Shown here piece by piece: positions 26,813 through 39,404 of a stretch of DNA of 64,000 bases. The translations under genes and the position numbers were made by a program. Under the pieces are notes generated by a model. That model saw only the letters and a program-made list of their open reading frames with translations, did no database searches and was not told the DNA's origin. The stretch is from Opitutaceae bacterium. Lineage in GTDB: Bacteria > Verrucomicrobiota > Verrucomicrobiia > Opitutales > Opitutaceae. How positions within the stretch are numbered: the first letter of the stretch is position 1; every line of letters begins with the position of its first letter. The stretch is taken from positions 1 through 64,000 of the forward strand of contig JACSRI010000150.1 of assembly GCA_014879845.1 (NCBI GenBank), written 5' to 3'.

Positions 26813-27072
26813 GACGGGCTTTCGTGGTTTGTGTGGGCGAGGGTGATAATGAAGAAGGATGGACCCTCGGTTTCGGTATCGGCCGATCGCCCCGCCAGCC
26901 AAGCGGACGAGCCTCCGCGCGAAGCGTGGCTGCCCGGTTGAACGGCAATTGACGTCTGTTTGAAACGCCGTCGTCGCCCGGGTGGTAAGAATCGTGTCAA
27001 GCGAACGCGACCGGCGGCGTGCTTTCACGTCGCCAACGGCGCGCCGGGCGCCACTCATGGCGGCTTCCACCC

Positions 27073-27813
27073 ATGAGCTTTGACTGGATCGCCAATCCCG
27101 ACGTCTGGATCTCCCTCTTCACCCTGACCGCCCTCGAGATCGTGCTGGGCATCGACAACGTGATCTTCATCTCGATCCTCGCCGGCAAGCTGCCCGTCGA
27201 GCAGCAGGATCGCGCGCGCAAGCTCGGTCTTTCCCTCGCCCTCATCACCCGCATCGCGCTGCTATGCTCGCTCGCGTGGATGATGCGGCTGACCGAGCCG
27301 CTGGTCACCTTCTTCAACCACGGCATCTCCGGCCGCGATCTGATCCTTCTGCTGGGCGGACTCTTTCTCATCGGCAAGAGCACGCACGAGATCCACGGCA
27401 AGCTCGAGGGCGAGGACGGCGCGGCCACGGCGCGCACGGCGCCGTCGTTTGTCTCGGTCATCGTGCAGATCCTCATCCTCGACATCGTCTTCTCGCTCGA
27501 CTCGGTCATCACGGCGGTCGGCATGGCCAGCATGCTCGGCGTGATGATCGCGGCGGTGATCATCGCGATCCTCGTGATGCTCGCATTCGCCGGGCCGATC
27601 AGCGCGTTCGTCGACCGGCACCCGACGATCAAGATGCTCGCGCTTTCGTTCCTGCTGCTCATCGGTGTGACGCTCGTGGCCGACGGCCTCGGTCACCATA
27701 TCCCGAAGGGCTACATCTACTTCTCCATGGCGTTTTCGCTCGGCGTCGAGATGCTCAATCTCCGCATGCGCTCGAGGCGTAAGCCGGTGGAACTCCACCA
27801 GCCGTATCGCTGA
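27073..27813 (+). CDS. TerC-family integral membrane protein
   Basis: This 246-residue protein has about seven membrane helices. The two conserved family motifs are EIVLGIDNVIFIS and DIVFSLDSVITAVGM, whose Asp residues lie inside helices and probably bind metal. TerC relatives include tellurite-resistance proteins and manganese exporters that help metallate secreted proteins, so metal export is the best guess. No ter genes lie nearby. ATG 27073 has a cttccaccc leader without Shine-Dalgarno. Confidence 0.88.
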   Translation: MSFDWIANPDVWISLFTLTALEIVLGIDNVIFISILAGKLPVEQQDRARKLGLSLALITRIALLCSLAWMMRLTEPLVTFFNHGISGRDLILLLGGLFLIGKSTHEIHGKLEGEDGAATARTAPSFVSVIVQILILDIVFSLDSVITAVGMASMLGVMIAAVIIAILVMLAFAGPISAFVDRHPTIKMLALSFLLLIGVTLVADGLGHHIPKGYIYFSMAFSLGVEMLNLRMRSRRKPVELHQPYR

Positions 27814-27866
27814 ACACGCGCATCGCCGCCCCTCACTCGTCCGCAACCCACAGCCTCGGAGCCCGC

Positions 27867-28409
27867 ATGAAACCCTATGTCACCTACGGAATCGGTATCG
27901 CTGTCGCCGGCGCGCTGCTCACGCTCGCGCTGTTTTTCATGGGCGTGCACAACGACGTCGAGAAGATGCAGTCGACCGGCTCGATCGCAGGCTGGCTGAC
28001 CTTCGCGATCGCGATCATCGGTGTCGTCCTGGCCATCCGCGCGACACGTAACGGCTCGCCCGACGGCGGGTTGACCTACGGCCGGGGCGTGCTCACCGCG
28101 CTGCTGGTCGGCGTGGTGGCGGGTGTGCTCGGTGCGGTATTCAACTACGTCTACACGGCCATCATCAACCCGGGGATGGTCGAGACGCTGCGCGAGATGC
28201 AGGTGGCTGCGCTCGAGGGCAAGGGACTCAATCAGCAGCAGATCGATGCGGCCGAAGGCGTGATGAAGATCATGACCAGCCCGGTCGTCACCTCGGCCAT
28301 GGCGCTGCTCATGACGCCGATCTTCTACACCATCGTCGGGCTCATCGCATCGATCTTTCTCAAGCGCGAACCGGTCGCGCCGCCCGCGGTCCCGCCCGCC
28401 GCCGCGTGA
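27867..28409 (+). CDS. DUF4199-like membrane protein
   Basis: This 180-residue protein has four hydrophobic helices (residues about 5-27, 45-62, 75-95 and 150-172). The organisation fits DUF4199, including GLTYGRGVLTALLVGVVAGVLGAVFNYVYTAIINPGM, a long hydrophilic helix (about 105-135) and a Pro/Ala tail. Function is unknown. It follows the TerC gene by 53 bases and may be in its operon, and it converges on the M20 gene 18 bases away. Confidence 0.78.
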   Translation: MKPYVTYGIGIAVAGALLTLALFFMGVHNDVEKMQSTGSIAGWLTFAIAIIGVVLAIRATRNGSPDGGLTYGRGVLTALLVGVVAGVLGAVFNYVYTAIINPGMVETLREMQVAALEGKGLNQQQIDAAEGVMKIMTSPVVTSAMALLMTPIFYTIVGLIASIFLKREPVAPPAVPPAAA

Positions 28410-28427
28410 GCGCCGGCCGTCGCGGCC

Positions 28428-29669
28428 TCAGCCCGCGAAGGTCGTGACAAACTCCGCGTAGGTCTGCGCGGCTTCGACGAGTTCGGCCACGCGCACGCGC
28501 TCGTCGGTGCCGTGGCAGGCCTCGCCGCCCGGCCCCCAGCCGATCGTCGGCAGGCCTCCCTCGCCGGCGAAGAAGTGCGAGTCGTTGAAGCCCGTCGAGA
28601 CGGTGAACCGTGCGCTCTGCCCGCGCACGCGCGAGAGCGCCGCGCCGAACGCGCGCGGGAACGGGCCCTCGGGATCGGAGAACGTCGCGGTGTGCTGGTT
28701 GATCTTGCGCACCGTCACGCGCAGGCGCGGGATACGTCGCGCGGCGCCGCGGATGAACGCACGGAGGTGCCGCTCGGCCTCGGTGAGATTTTCGTTGGGA
28801 AGCACGCGCCGGTCGAGCGTGAGCGTGACCGCGCCGGGCACGGTGTTGATCTTGCCGCCCGGCTGCGTGGCGGTGACACCACCGACGTTGAGCGTGGCCG
28901 AGCGGATACGGCCATCGGGATTGCGAAAGGTGCGGCGGGCGAGCTGCTGCTGGTATTTCTTCAGCTCAAGCACGAGCGCGCTCATCTGCTCGACCGCGTT
29001 GAGCCCGCGATGCGGCTCGGAGCCGTGCGCAGCGCGGCCGTGCACGTCGACCTCGAACCAAAGCACGCCGTTGTGGCCGCAGCCGACATGGCGTCCGCTG
29101 CCGCCCTCGCAGACGATGGCGTAGTCGGCCTCGAGGAGCTTCTTCTGGACGAGCCACTGCACGCCGAAGGTGCTGTCCGTCTCCTCGTCGGGCGTCCAGG
29201 AGACCTCGATGTTGACCGAAGGCGTGATGTCCAGGCGCCGCATGGTCGCGAGGGCGTGGAGCACGCAGGCGATCGAGCCCTTCATGTCGGCCGAGCCGCG
29301 ACCGTAGAGCCAGCCGCCGCTCACGCGCGGTTCGAACGGGCCGAATCGCCAGCCCGTGGGCGCGGCGGGCACGACGTCGTAGTGGGCGTTGAAATGCACC
29401 GTGCGTGGTGCGCCGACATCCCAGCGGCCGATCACGATGGCCCGCGGGCAATCGACGGCGTCGGGCAGGCTCTTCACGACTCGCGCGTGCGGGATGCGGA
29501 CCACGCGCGTCGCGAGTCCGGCGCGGCGGCTTAGCGTGTCCAGGGTCGCCACACAGGCCGCGTAGTGCGAGCCCGGCGGGTTGACTGTGGGGATGCGAAT
29601 GAGTTCCGCGGCGAGGTCGACGAGGTGGCGGCGATCGCGGGCGATGGCGGATCGGAGGGAGGCCGACAT
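28428..29669 (-). CDS. M20-family metallopeptidase (ArgE/DapE/acetylornithine-deacetylase type)
   Basis: This protein of about 413 residues has the M20 dizinc site: [29 protein letters not shown], and Hx[10 protein letters not shown] near the C-terminus. A lid domain (about 185-300) lies between. Substrates could be N-acyl amino acids or dipeptides. I used the ATG at 29669; a GTG six codons upstream (29687) is an alternative and neither has a clear ribosome-binding site. The gene is divergent from pdxH. Confidence 0.87.
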   Translation of the reverse strand: MSASLRSAIARDRRHLVDLAAELIRIPTVNPPGSHYAACVATLDTLSRRAGLATRVVRIPHARVVKSLPDAVDCPRAIVIGRWDVGAPRTVHFNAHYDVVPAAPTGWRFGPFEPRVSGGWLYGRGSADMKGSIACVLHALATMRRLDITPSVNIEVSWTPDEETDSTFGVQWLVQKKLLEADYAIVCEGGSGRHVGCGHNGVLWFEVDVHGRAAHGSEPHRGLNAVEQMSALVLELKKYQQQLARRTFRNPDGRIRSATLNVGGVTATQPGGKINTVPGAVTLTLDRRVLPNENLTEAERHLRAFIRGAARRIPRLRVTVRKINQHTATFSDPEGPFPRAFGAALSRVRGQSARFTVSTGFNDSHFFAGEGGLPTIGWGPGGEACHGTDERVRVAELVEAAQTYAEFVTTFAG

Positions 29670-29799
29670 GGCGGTTGATGGCGGCACCCGGGTGTGCTGG
29701 AGTCAAGGGAGTTGGACGACGCCCATGCGCCCGCAGACCCGCAGCCGCCTGCAGAGTTTCCTTTTCTACATCCCGTTTGCCCTCCCGCTCTGGAAGGCC

Positions 29800-30453
29800 A
29801 TGACGGGCGGCGGGCGCGCGGTCGCGGACATGCGTCGCTCTTACAAGCTCTCGCACCTGCTCGAGGGCGAGGTGGCCGGCGATCCGCTCGCGCAGTTTGA
29901 GAGGTGGTTTGGCGAGGCGGTGGCTGCCGAGGTGCTTGAGCCCAACGCCATGACACTCGCCACCGCTGGCCGAGACGGCCGCCCGTCCGCGCGCACCGTC
30001 CTGCTGAAGGGCTATGATGCGCGCGGTTTTGTCTTCTACACCAATTACGAAAGCCGCAAGGGCGCGGAACTGGCCGCCAACCCGCAGGCGTCGCTGCTGT
30101 TCACCTGGCTGCCGCTCGAGCGGCAGATCGAGATCCGCGGCGCCGTCACGAAGGTGTCGCGCGAGGAGACCGAGGCCTACTTCTACAAGCGCCCGATCGA
30201 CAGCCAGCTCGGCGCATGGGCGTCGCAGCAGAGCCGCGTGCTCGCCGGGCGCGAGGAGCTGGAGCGGCGCATCGAGGCGCTGATGGCGGAATACCGCGGC
30301 AAGACTGTGCCGGTACCGCCACATTGGGGCGGGTATCGTCTCGCGCCCGAGACGGTCGAGTTCTGGCAGGGCCGGCCGAGCCGCCTGCACGACCGGCTCC
30401 GCTACACGCGCCTGCCCGGGGGCGGGTGGACGCTCGAGCGGCTTTCGCCGTAG
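29800..30453 (+). CDS. pdxH: Pyridoxamine 5'-phosphate oxidase
   Basis: This encodes 217 residues, the usual length. It oxidises pyridoxamine or pyridoxine phosphate to pyridoxal 5'-phosphate using FMN. Family motifs include [66 protein letters not shown] and the C-terminal [12 protein letters not shown]. The start is uncertain. Besides 29800, the ATG at 29830 gives a compact form. The frame is open from 29725 and would add 25 residues with a hydrophobic segment. Confidence 0.92.
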   Translation: MTGGGRAVADMRRSYKLSHLLEGEVAGDPLAQFERWFGEAVAAEVLEPNAMTLATAGRDGRPSARTVLLKGYDARGFVFYTNYESRKGAELAANPQASLLFTWLPLERQIEIRGAVTKVSREETEAYFYKRPIDSQLGAWASQQSRVLAGREELERRIEALMAEYRGKTVPVPPHWGGYRLAPETVEFWQGRPSRLHDRLRYTRLPGGGWTLERLSP

Positions 30454-30491
30454 TCGTACCGCGGACACGCAACCATCGAGGAGGCCGACCG

Positions 30492-30995
30492 ATGAGCGAT
30501 GATATCAAGATCTACCTGATGCGCCACGCGCACGCCGTCCCCGAGGAGGAGGATCCGGTGCGCCCCCTCAGCGAGCGCGGCCGCGCGCAGGTGCGTGCGA
30601 TGGCGGATTTCCTGCGGCCGCGCGGTGGCATCGAGGTGGAGCGCGTGTGGCACAGTCCGCTCCTGCGGGCCCGGGAGACCGCCGACCTGCTCTGTGACCG
30701 GCTCGAGATCGCGGCGACGCGGCGCGAGATCGACGGCCTCCTGCCCTACGACGATCACCGCGGCATCGCGCGCCGGCTGAGCGGCTTCGGCTACCCGCTG
30801 CTCGTCGTCGGCCACGAGCCGCACCTCGGACGCCTGACCTCGATGCTTGTCTGTGGCAACGTCGACCAGGAGGTGGTGGACTTCAAGAAGGGCGCGATCG
30901 TCTGCCTCGAGCGCGAGCGCACTAAATCGCAGGCCATCCTCTGGCGTATCGGCTGGTTCGTGACACCCGCGCTCATCGGCGACGAGGAGACCTGA
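30492..30995 (+). CDS. SixA-like phosphohistidine phosphatase
   Basis: This 167-residue histidine-phosphatase-superfamily protein carries the RHG-type catalytic motif as LMRHAHA (Arg11, His12), then RPLSERGRAQ, HSPLLRARETAD and VVGHEPHLGRL. SixA removes phosphate from histidine, often on HPt domains, which is notable as a large HPt-containing signalling cluster starts 2.6 kb away. The start has one of the few clear Shine-Dalgarno sequences here (gaggagg, 8 bases before ATG). It follows pdxH by 38 bases, so co-transcription is likely. Confidence 0.82.
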   Translation: MSDDIKIYLMRHAHAVPEEEDPVRPLSERGRAQVRAMADFLRPRGGIEVERVWHSPLLRARETADLLCDRLEIAATRREIDGLLPYDDHRGIARRLSGFGYPLLVVGHEPHLGRLTSMLVCGNVDQEVVDFKKGAIVCLERERTKSQAILWRIGWFVTPALIGDEET

Positions 30996-31032
30996 CGCGG
31001 GGCGCATCGCGCTTCCCCGCGCCGGGGTGCGA

Positions 31033-32100
31033 TCAGGCGCGGGCGTATTGCCTGGGGAGCACCTTCACCTCGACGCCGAGCGCGGCGGCGGCCCGGCGCG
31101 GCCACTGCGGATCGCGCAGGAACTCGCGCGCGAGGTAGACGAGATCGGCCCGGCCCTCGGCGACGATCGCGTCGGCGTGGGCCGGCTCGGTGATGAGGCC
31201 GACGGCGGCGGTCGCGATCCCGGCTTCGCGCCGGATCCGCTCGGCGAACGGAACCTGGTAGCCGGGGCGCAGCACGTCGCGCGAAAGGCCCGTGGTGTTG
31301 CCTCCGGAGCTGCAGTCGACGAGATCGACGCCCTCGGCCTTGAGGAGACGGGCCAATTCGACCGACTCATCGAGCGTCCAGCCGCCCGCGACCCAGTCGG
31401 TCGTCGAGAGGCGGATGGTCAGCGGCAGGTGCTCGGGCCAGACCGCACGCACCGCCCGCGCGGTCTCGACGACGAAGCGCGTGCGATTCTCGAACGAGCC
31501 GCCGTAGGTGTCGGTGCGGTGGTTGCTGAGCGGCGACAGAAAGCTGTGCATGAGGTACCCGTGTGCGCCGTGAAGTTCGAGCCACTCGTAGCCGGCGGCG
31601 AGTGCGCGGCGGGCGCCGCTCACGAATGCCGCCTGCACGGTCCGGATGTCCTCTGGCGTCATCGCGGCCGGGACCTTCGTGAGCGAGCCGCCGAAGGCGA
31701 CGGCGCTGGGTCCGATTACCGGCCAGCCGCCGGCGTCGTCGGCGAGATGGCCGCCGCCGTCCCACGGCCGGGCCGAACTCGCCTTGCGCCCGGCATGGGC
31801 AATCTGGATACCGGGGACGGCGCCGTGTTGTTTCTCGAATGCGGTGATGCGCGCGTGCGCCTCGATGTGCGCGTCGTCCCAAAGCCCGGGACACCCCGGG
31901 CTGATGCGACCGCGCGGCTCGACCGCCGTGGCCTCGGTGATGATCAGCCCGGCTCCACCAATGGCGCGGGCACCGAGATGGACGAGGTGCCAGTCGGTCA
32001 GGAAGCCGTCCTCGGCGGTATACTGGCACATCGGCGAGACGCCGATGCGGTTGCGCAGCGTGACGCCGCGAAGCGAAAACGGATCGAAGAGACGTGGCAT
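31033..32100 (-). CDS. Old yellow enzyme-type NADH:flavin oxidoreductase (YqjM-like)
   Basis: This 355-residue FMN TIM-barrel enzyme reduces activated alkenes such as alpha,beta-unsaturated carbonyls with NAD(P)H. Cys25 in VSPMCQYTA is the YqjM-subclass thiol that tunes FMN, GAHGYLMHSFLSPLSN carries the conserved His, and the C-terminus has GRADLVYLAREFLRDPQW. It lies downstream of thioredoxin and the TetR gene on the same strand (47-base gap to thioredoxin), and probably belongs to that regulated unit, suggesting an electrophile or redox response. Confidence 0.9.
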   Translation of the reverse strand: MPRLFDPFSLRGVTLRNRIGVSPMCQYTAEDGFLTDWHLVHLGARAIGGAGLIITEATAVEPRGRISPGCPGLWDDAHIEAHARITAFEKQHGAVPGIQIAHAGRKASSARPWDGGGHLADDAGGWPVIGPSAVAFGGSLTKVPAAMTPEDIRTVQAAFVSGARRALAAGYEWLELHGAHGYLMHSFLSPLSNHRTDTYGGSFENRTRFVVETARAVRAVWPEHLPLTIRLSTTDWVAGGWTLDESVELARLLKAEGVDLVDCSSGGNTTGLSRDVLRPGYQVPFAERIRREAGIATAAVGLITEPAHADAIVAEGRADLVYLAREFLRDPQWPRRAAAALGVEVKVLPRQYARA

Positions 32101-32147
32101 GATCGGAGGAGGCGGAGTGGCTGGATGCGGTCGGCCGACGGGCAGGC

Positions 32148-32495
32148 TCAGCGCAGGTTCTGAAGCTCGTTTGCGAGTGTGGCCTTGGCGGCGAGACCGA
32201 CGAGGGTGTGGCGCAACTCGCCCCCCTTGAAGAAGGCGAGGGTCGGCAGCGAGCGGATGCCAAAGCGGGCGGCCAGCTCCGGCTCCGCATCCACGTCGAC
32301 CGCGGCGATACGCGCCTGGCCGGCGAACTCACGGGCCAGTTCCTTCAGGATCGGTGCCTGCATCCGGCACGGACCGCACCATTCGGCGCCGAACTCGACC
32401 AGCGCGGGCTTGCCGTCGCGGGCGAGAAACGCGTCGAAATCGTCGGCGCGGACGTGGACGAGGGCGGCGGAGGGGGAGACGGTTGTGTCTTGCAT
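32148..32495 (-). CDS. Thioredoxin
   Basis: This 115-residue protein has the active site WCGPC (residues 39-43) and the cis-proline loop SLPTLAFFKGG. It is a cytoplasmic thioredoxin with a slightly long N-terminus. It should reduce disulfides with help from a thioredoxin reductase not in this window. A TTGAC...GTCAA palindrome lies 38-53 bases upstream of its start, so it is probably controlled by the adjacent TetR regulator. Confidence 0.92.
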   Translation of the reverse strand: MQDTTVSPSAALVHVRADDFDAFLARDGKPALVEFGAEWCGPCRMQAPILKELAREFAGQARIAAVDVDAEPELAARFGIRSLPTLAFFKGGELRHTLVGLAAKATLANELQNLR

Positions 32496-32532
32496 GATTG
32501 TTCGGGTGGTGGAGGTGCGGAATCTGTAATAG

Positions 32533-32548
32533 TTGACTATATAGTCAA
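32533..32548. promoter_or_regulatory. Operator for the TetR regulator upstream of thioredoxin
   Basis: TTGACTATATAGTCAA is a perfect 16-bp palindrome. On the minus strand a -10-like TATTAC follows after one base. It shares ATAGTTGAC with the site at 33214-33229 upstream of the TetR gene. Confidence 0.72.
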
Positions 32549-32587
32549 GAAACGGCGATCGATTCCGCGGGGCCTGAGGTGGCGTGG

Positions 32588-33199
32588 TCAGGCGGCGTGT
32601 GGCACGGGCTTGAGCCCGAGCACGCCGAATACCTGGGCGGGCAGTTCCCGGAGGATTTCCGCATCGTTGGCGATGCGCGCTTGGGTGATCGCGCCCTGAA
32701 TCAGCGAGAAGATGCAGCGCGCCTTGGCGTCTGGGTCGGTCACGTCGACCTTCTGCGCCGCGGAGGCATCGCGGATCGCCGAGCTGAAATAGGCGAGGTA
32801 GTCGCCGAGCGCTGCGTTGATGTGTTCGCGCAGCCTCGCTTCCTGGGTGCAGATCTCCGCGCCGAGGGTGAACAGCGGACAGCCCGGGACATGGCCGCTC
32901 CGGGCGGCGGCCTCGCGCTGCCGGGTGTAGACACGCTCGCAATAGACCTGCAGGCGACTCAGGGGCGGCCGGGTGGGTGAAAACACCGCATCCAGCGACT
33001 CCCGGCGCGACGCGCGATCGAGTTCGAGGGCGGCGACGGCGAGGTCCTCCTTGGAGGCAAAGAAATGATAGAACGTGCCCTTGCGCACGCCGGCCCTCAG
33101 GCAAATCGCGTCGATCGTCGTGCCGTGGTAGCCGCTCTCGAGAAACAGTTCTCCCACGGCGGTGATCAGGCGTTCGCGCGCGTCACTGGTGCGTCCCAT
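32588..33199 (-). CDS. TetR-family transcriptional regulator
   Basis: This 203-residue repressor has an N-terminal helix-turn-helix (about residues 27-47: TTIDAICLRAGVRKGTFYHFF) and a C-terminal ligand domain containing GCPLFTLGAEICTQEARLREHI, a form seen in TetR proteins that respond to electrophiles or drugs. ATG 33199 is chosen over an in-frame start 12 codons upstream, which would overlap the operator. It sits upstream of thioredoxin and the OYE gene in the same direction, with matching palindromes before itself and before thioredoxin, so autoregulation and control of those genes is likely. Confidence 0.9.
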   Translation of the reverse strand: MGRTSDARERLITAVGELFLESGYHGTTIDAICLRAGVRKGTFYHFFASKEDLAVAALELDRASRRESLDAVFSPTRPPLSRLQVYCERVYTRQREAAARSGHVPGCPLFTLGAEICTQEARLREHINAALGDYLAYFSSAIRDASAAQKVDVTDPDAKARCIFSLIQGAITQARIANDAEILRELPAQVFGVLGLKPVPHAA

Positions 33200-33213
33200 C
33201 GCAGCCACGATAG

Positions 33214-33229
33214 TTGACCGCCTGGTCAA
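33214..33229. promoter_or_regulatory. Autoregulatory operator before the TetR gene
   Basis: TTGACCGCCTGGTCAA has palindromic outer halves (TTGACC/GGTCAA) around an asymmetric four-base centre. On the minus strand it occupies a 17-base spacer between TTGCCC (-35-like) and TATCGT (-10-like), so bound repressor would block the promoter. It lies 15 bases before the start. Confidence 0.7.
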
Positions 33230-33251
33230 GGGCAAGTCTCGCCCTTGCCGC

Positions 33252-33329
33252 TGGCGTCCCCTGCGGGATTCGAACCCGCGTTCTCACCGTGAAAGGGTGG
33301 TGTCCTGGACCGGGCTAGACGAAGGGGAC
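33252..33329 (-). tRNA. tRNA-Glu (anticodon TTC)
   Basis: Read on the minus strand, this gives a full cloverleaf: acceptor stem gtcccct/aggggac, D-loop region TAG...CCGG, anticodon loop ctttcac with anticodon TTC, and the T arm ggttcgaatcc. The discriminator base G is followed by an encoded CCA (33252-33254). The basal anticodon-stem pair is a C-A mismatch, which may be tolerated. It stands alone between the TetR gene and the sensor kinase. Confidence 0.93.
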
Positions 33330-33635
33330 TTCGGCCGGCGAAAGGGCGGGACGGTAGGTTTCACCCTGTGCGGCGCAAGGAGAATTTTCGCGGCGCCGGC
33401 GACCGACATCACCCGGCAAAGCGGGATGGCGGCAGCGGGGCGGCGGGTGGTTTGCCGTTCGCGCAAGCAGTCCTGGCCCGACCCGCCGACGGGCCCTTCC
33501 GGAGATCACCGTAAAATCGCCGTGGCGGTGCCTTCAGCAGCCACGACCGTGGACGATGAAGGGAAGACAATCTGAAACGCTCCTCACGGATCGTGACGTG
33601 TGGGGATCTCCCTGCGCACGCGCCTCCCAGTCACC
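33330..33635. other. Intergenic region between tRNA-Glu and the hybrid kinase
   Basis: About 305 bases with no credible gene and no strong repeat. It should contain the leftward tRNA promoter and the rightward promoter of the signalling genes, but I cannot place either with confidence. Confidence 0.5.
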
Positions 33636-37628
<3,993 letters not shown>

Positions 37629-37645
37629 CACCCGCCCGCACAACC

Positions 37646-38017
37646 ATGAATTCCGCCATGCTCATCAACTGGGAGCAACTTTCGCTGGTCGTCGGCGACG
37701 AACTCAGCCCGGCCGACGAGGAGATGAAGGACCTCTTCCGCCTCTTCGTCGACGACGCGGGCCGTCGTCTCGACACGCTTTGCTCGGGCGCGAACCCGTT
37801 CGACCGCACCTTTATCGCCAAGGAGGCGCACAAGATCCGTGGCGCCGCCTCGAGCTTTGGCTTCGAGCAGATGGCCGGTCTGCTCAAGGACGTGGAGATG
37901 CAGGCGCAGACCGTCGCCCAGGCCCAGCTCGAGGGGCTCGTGCGTGAGGCCCGGTCCCTCTTTGAACAATCCGTGCGTGAGGTGCGCGACCGCTATCCCG
38001 GGCTGACTGCGACCTGA
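37646..38017 (+). CDS. HPt phosphotransfer protein
   Basis: This 123-residue helical protein carries the HPt motif AHKIRGAASSFGF, with His62 as the phosphoacceptor. It is the likely partner of the upstream hybrid kinase (start 17 bases after its stop) and may relay phosphate to the REC-HDOD protein 47 bases downstream. Dephosphorylation by the SixA-like phosphatase at 30.5 kb is a possible link. Confidence 0.88.
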   Translation: MNSAMLINWEQLSLVVGDELSPADEEMKDLFRLFVDDAGRRLDTLCSGANPFDRTFIAKEAHKIRGAASSFGFEQMAGLLKDVEMQAQTVAQAQLEGLVREARSLFEQSVREVRDRYPGLTAT

Positions 38018-38064
38018 CCGTCGAACCGAGCCGCGCATCTGTCATCTCCCATCTCCCCGGGACC

Positions 38065-39270
38065 ATGCCCGCAAAACACATTCTCTTCGTCGACGACGAG
38101 GTCCGCGTGCGCGAATCGTTGCAGCGCCAGCTGCGGGCGTACGCCGACACCTGGCAGATGACCTTCGTCGGCAGCGGCCAGGAGGCCCTGGCGGCGCTCG
38201 ACCGCGGCGGTATCGATGTCCTGGTGACGGACCTCGGCATGCCCGGCATGACCGGCCCGGAGTTGCTCAAGATCGCGATGGACCGGCACCCGAAGGTGGC
38301 GCGCCTCGTCCTCGCGCCGCCGAGCGACCAGCCGTATGTGATGACCTGCGCCGCAGCCACCCACCAGTTTCTCAACCGCCCGTGCGATCCCGAGGTCCTG
38401 CGCACCGCGATCCTGCGCGCGTGCGACGTCGAGGCCTCGCTGCGCCGCGAGCAGATCGGCCGCCTCGTCGCGCGCATGGACCGCCTGCCGAGCCTGCCCG
38501 ATCTCTACGTCGAACTCGTCGACAAGATGGCCGATCCCGAGTGTGGCATCGACGATGTGGCCGCCATCGTGGCGCGCGACATCAGCATGACCGCGCGCAT
38601 TCTCAAGCTGGTCAACTCGGCCTTCTTCGGCCTGCGCCAGCAGGTGGCGAATCCGTCGGAGGCGGTCAACTACCTCGGCCTCGACACGATCAAGGCGCTC
38701 GTTCTCTCGATCAACGCGTTCGCGCAGTTCGAGAAGGTGCCGCTCGGCGCCATCTCGCTCGAGGCCCTGTGGAACCACAGCCTGCTCACGGCGGGCTGCG
38801 CCAAGCTCGTGGCCGAGATCGAGGGGGTCAACGCCCGCCTTCTCGACGAGACCTTCGTCGCCGGCATGCTGCACGACACCGGCAAACTCGCGCTCGCGGC
38901 CAATTTTCCGAAGGAGTACACGCGAGCGGCGGCCGAGGCCGCGAAGTCGCCCGGTGGCCTGCTCGCGGCCGAGGAGGTTGTCTTCGGCGCGACGCACGCC
39001 GAGGTCGGTGGCTACATGCTCGGCTTGTGGGGCCTGCCCGGCGGGATCGTCGATGCCGTCACCTGGCATCATGCACCGGCCGCCTGCGTCGAGCCGCACT
39101 TCAGTCCGCTGACGTGCGTGCACGTCGGCGACGTGTGGGCCCACGATGGCAGCAGCGAGGCTTCGGCGCCGATCGACAAGGGCTACATCGACCGCATCGG
39201 CATGACCAACCGCATGCCGGAGTGGCATCGCGCCTGCCTCGAGACGCACATCAGCGGCGTGGGGGCTTGA
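38065..39270 (+). CDS. Response regulator with HDOD output domain
   Basis: This 401-residue protein joins a receiver (residues 1-125, Asp56 in VLVTDLGMPGMTG) to an HDOD domain (about 145-350). HDOD features include LPSLPDLYVELVDKM, LKLVNSAFFGLRQQV, EAVNYLGLDTIKALVLS, and AGMLHDTGKLAL, which looks HD-like. HDOD proteins occur in chemotaxis, motility and second-messenger signalling but often lack known enzyme activity. It is third in the probable kinase-HPt-regulator operon. Confidence 0.87.
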   Translation: MPAKHILFVDDEVRVRESLQRQLRAYADTWQMTFVGSGQEALAALDRGGIDVLVTDLGMPGMTGPELLKIAMDRHPKVARLVLAPPSDQPYVMTCAAATHQFLNRPCDPEVLRTAILRACDVEASLRREQIGRLVARMDRLPSLPDLYVELVDKMADPECGIDDVAAIVARDISMTARILKLVNSAFFGLRQQVANPSEAVNYLGLDTIKALVLSINAFAQFEKVPLGAISLEALWNHSLLTAGCAKLVAEIEGVNARLLDETFVAGMLHDTGKLALAANFPKEYTRAAAEAAKSPGGLLAAEEVVFGATHAEVGGYMLGLWGLPGGIVDAVTWHHAPAACVEPHFSPLTCVHVGDVWAHDGSSEASAPIDKGYIDRIGMTNRMPEWHRACLETHISGVGA

Positions 39271-39404
39271 GGCCCCGCCTGTCGCCCATGGCACACGGGT
39301 GCCGGTCGCTCGTCTTCATGCCGCGGCGAGCACTCCGCCATCGCGGACGGGCGCGAGGCCGGGATCCGGCCGGGCGAGGGCGCGAGAGGATATCCTGAAT
39401 CCGA

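Noticed and set aside
33162-33575. Open frame across the tRNA-Glu gene
   Set aside because: It spans a clear tRNA and has no protein family features.
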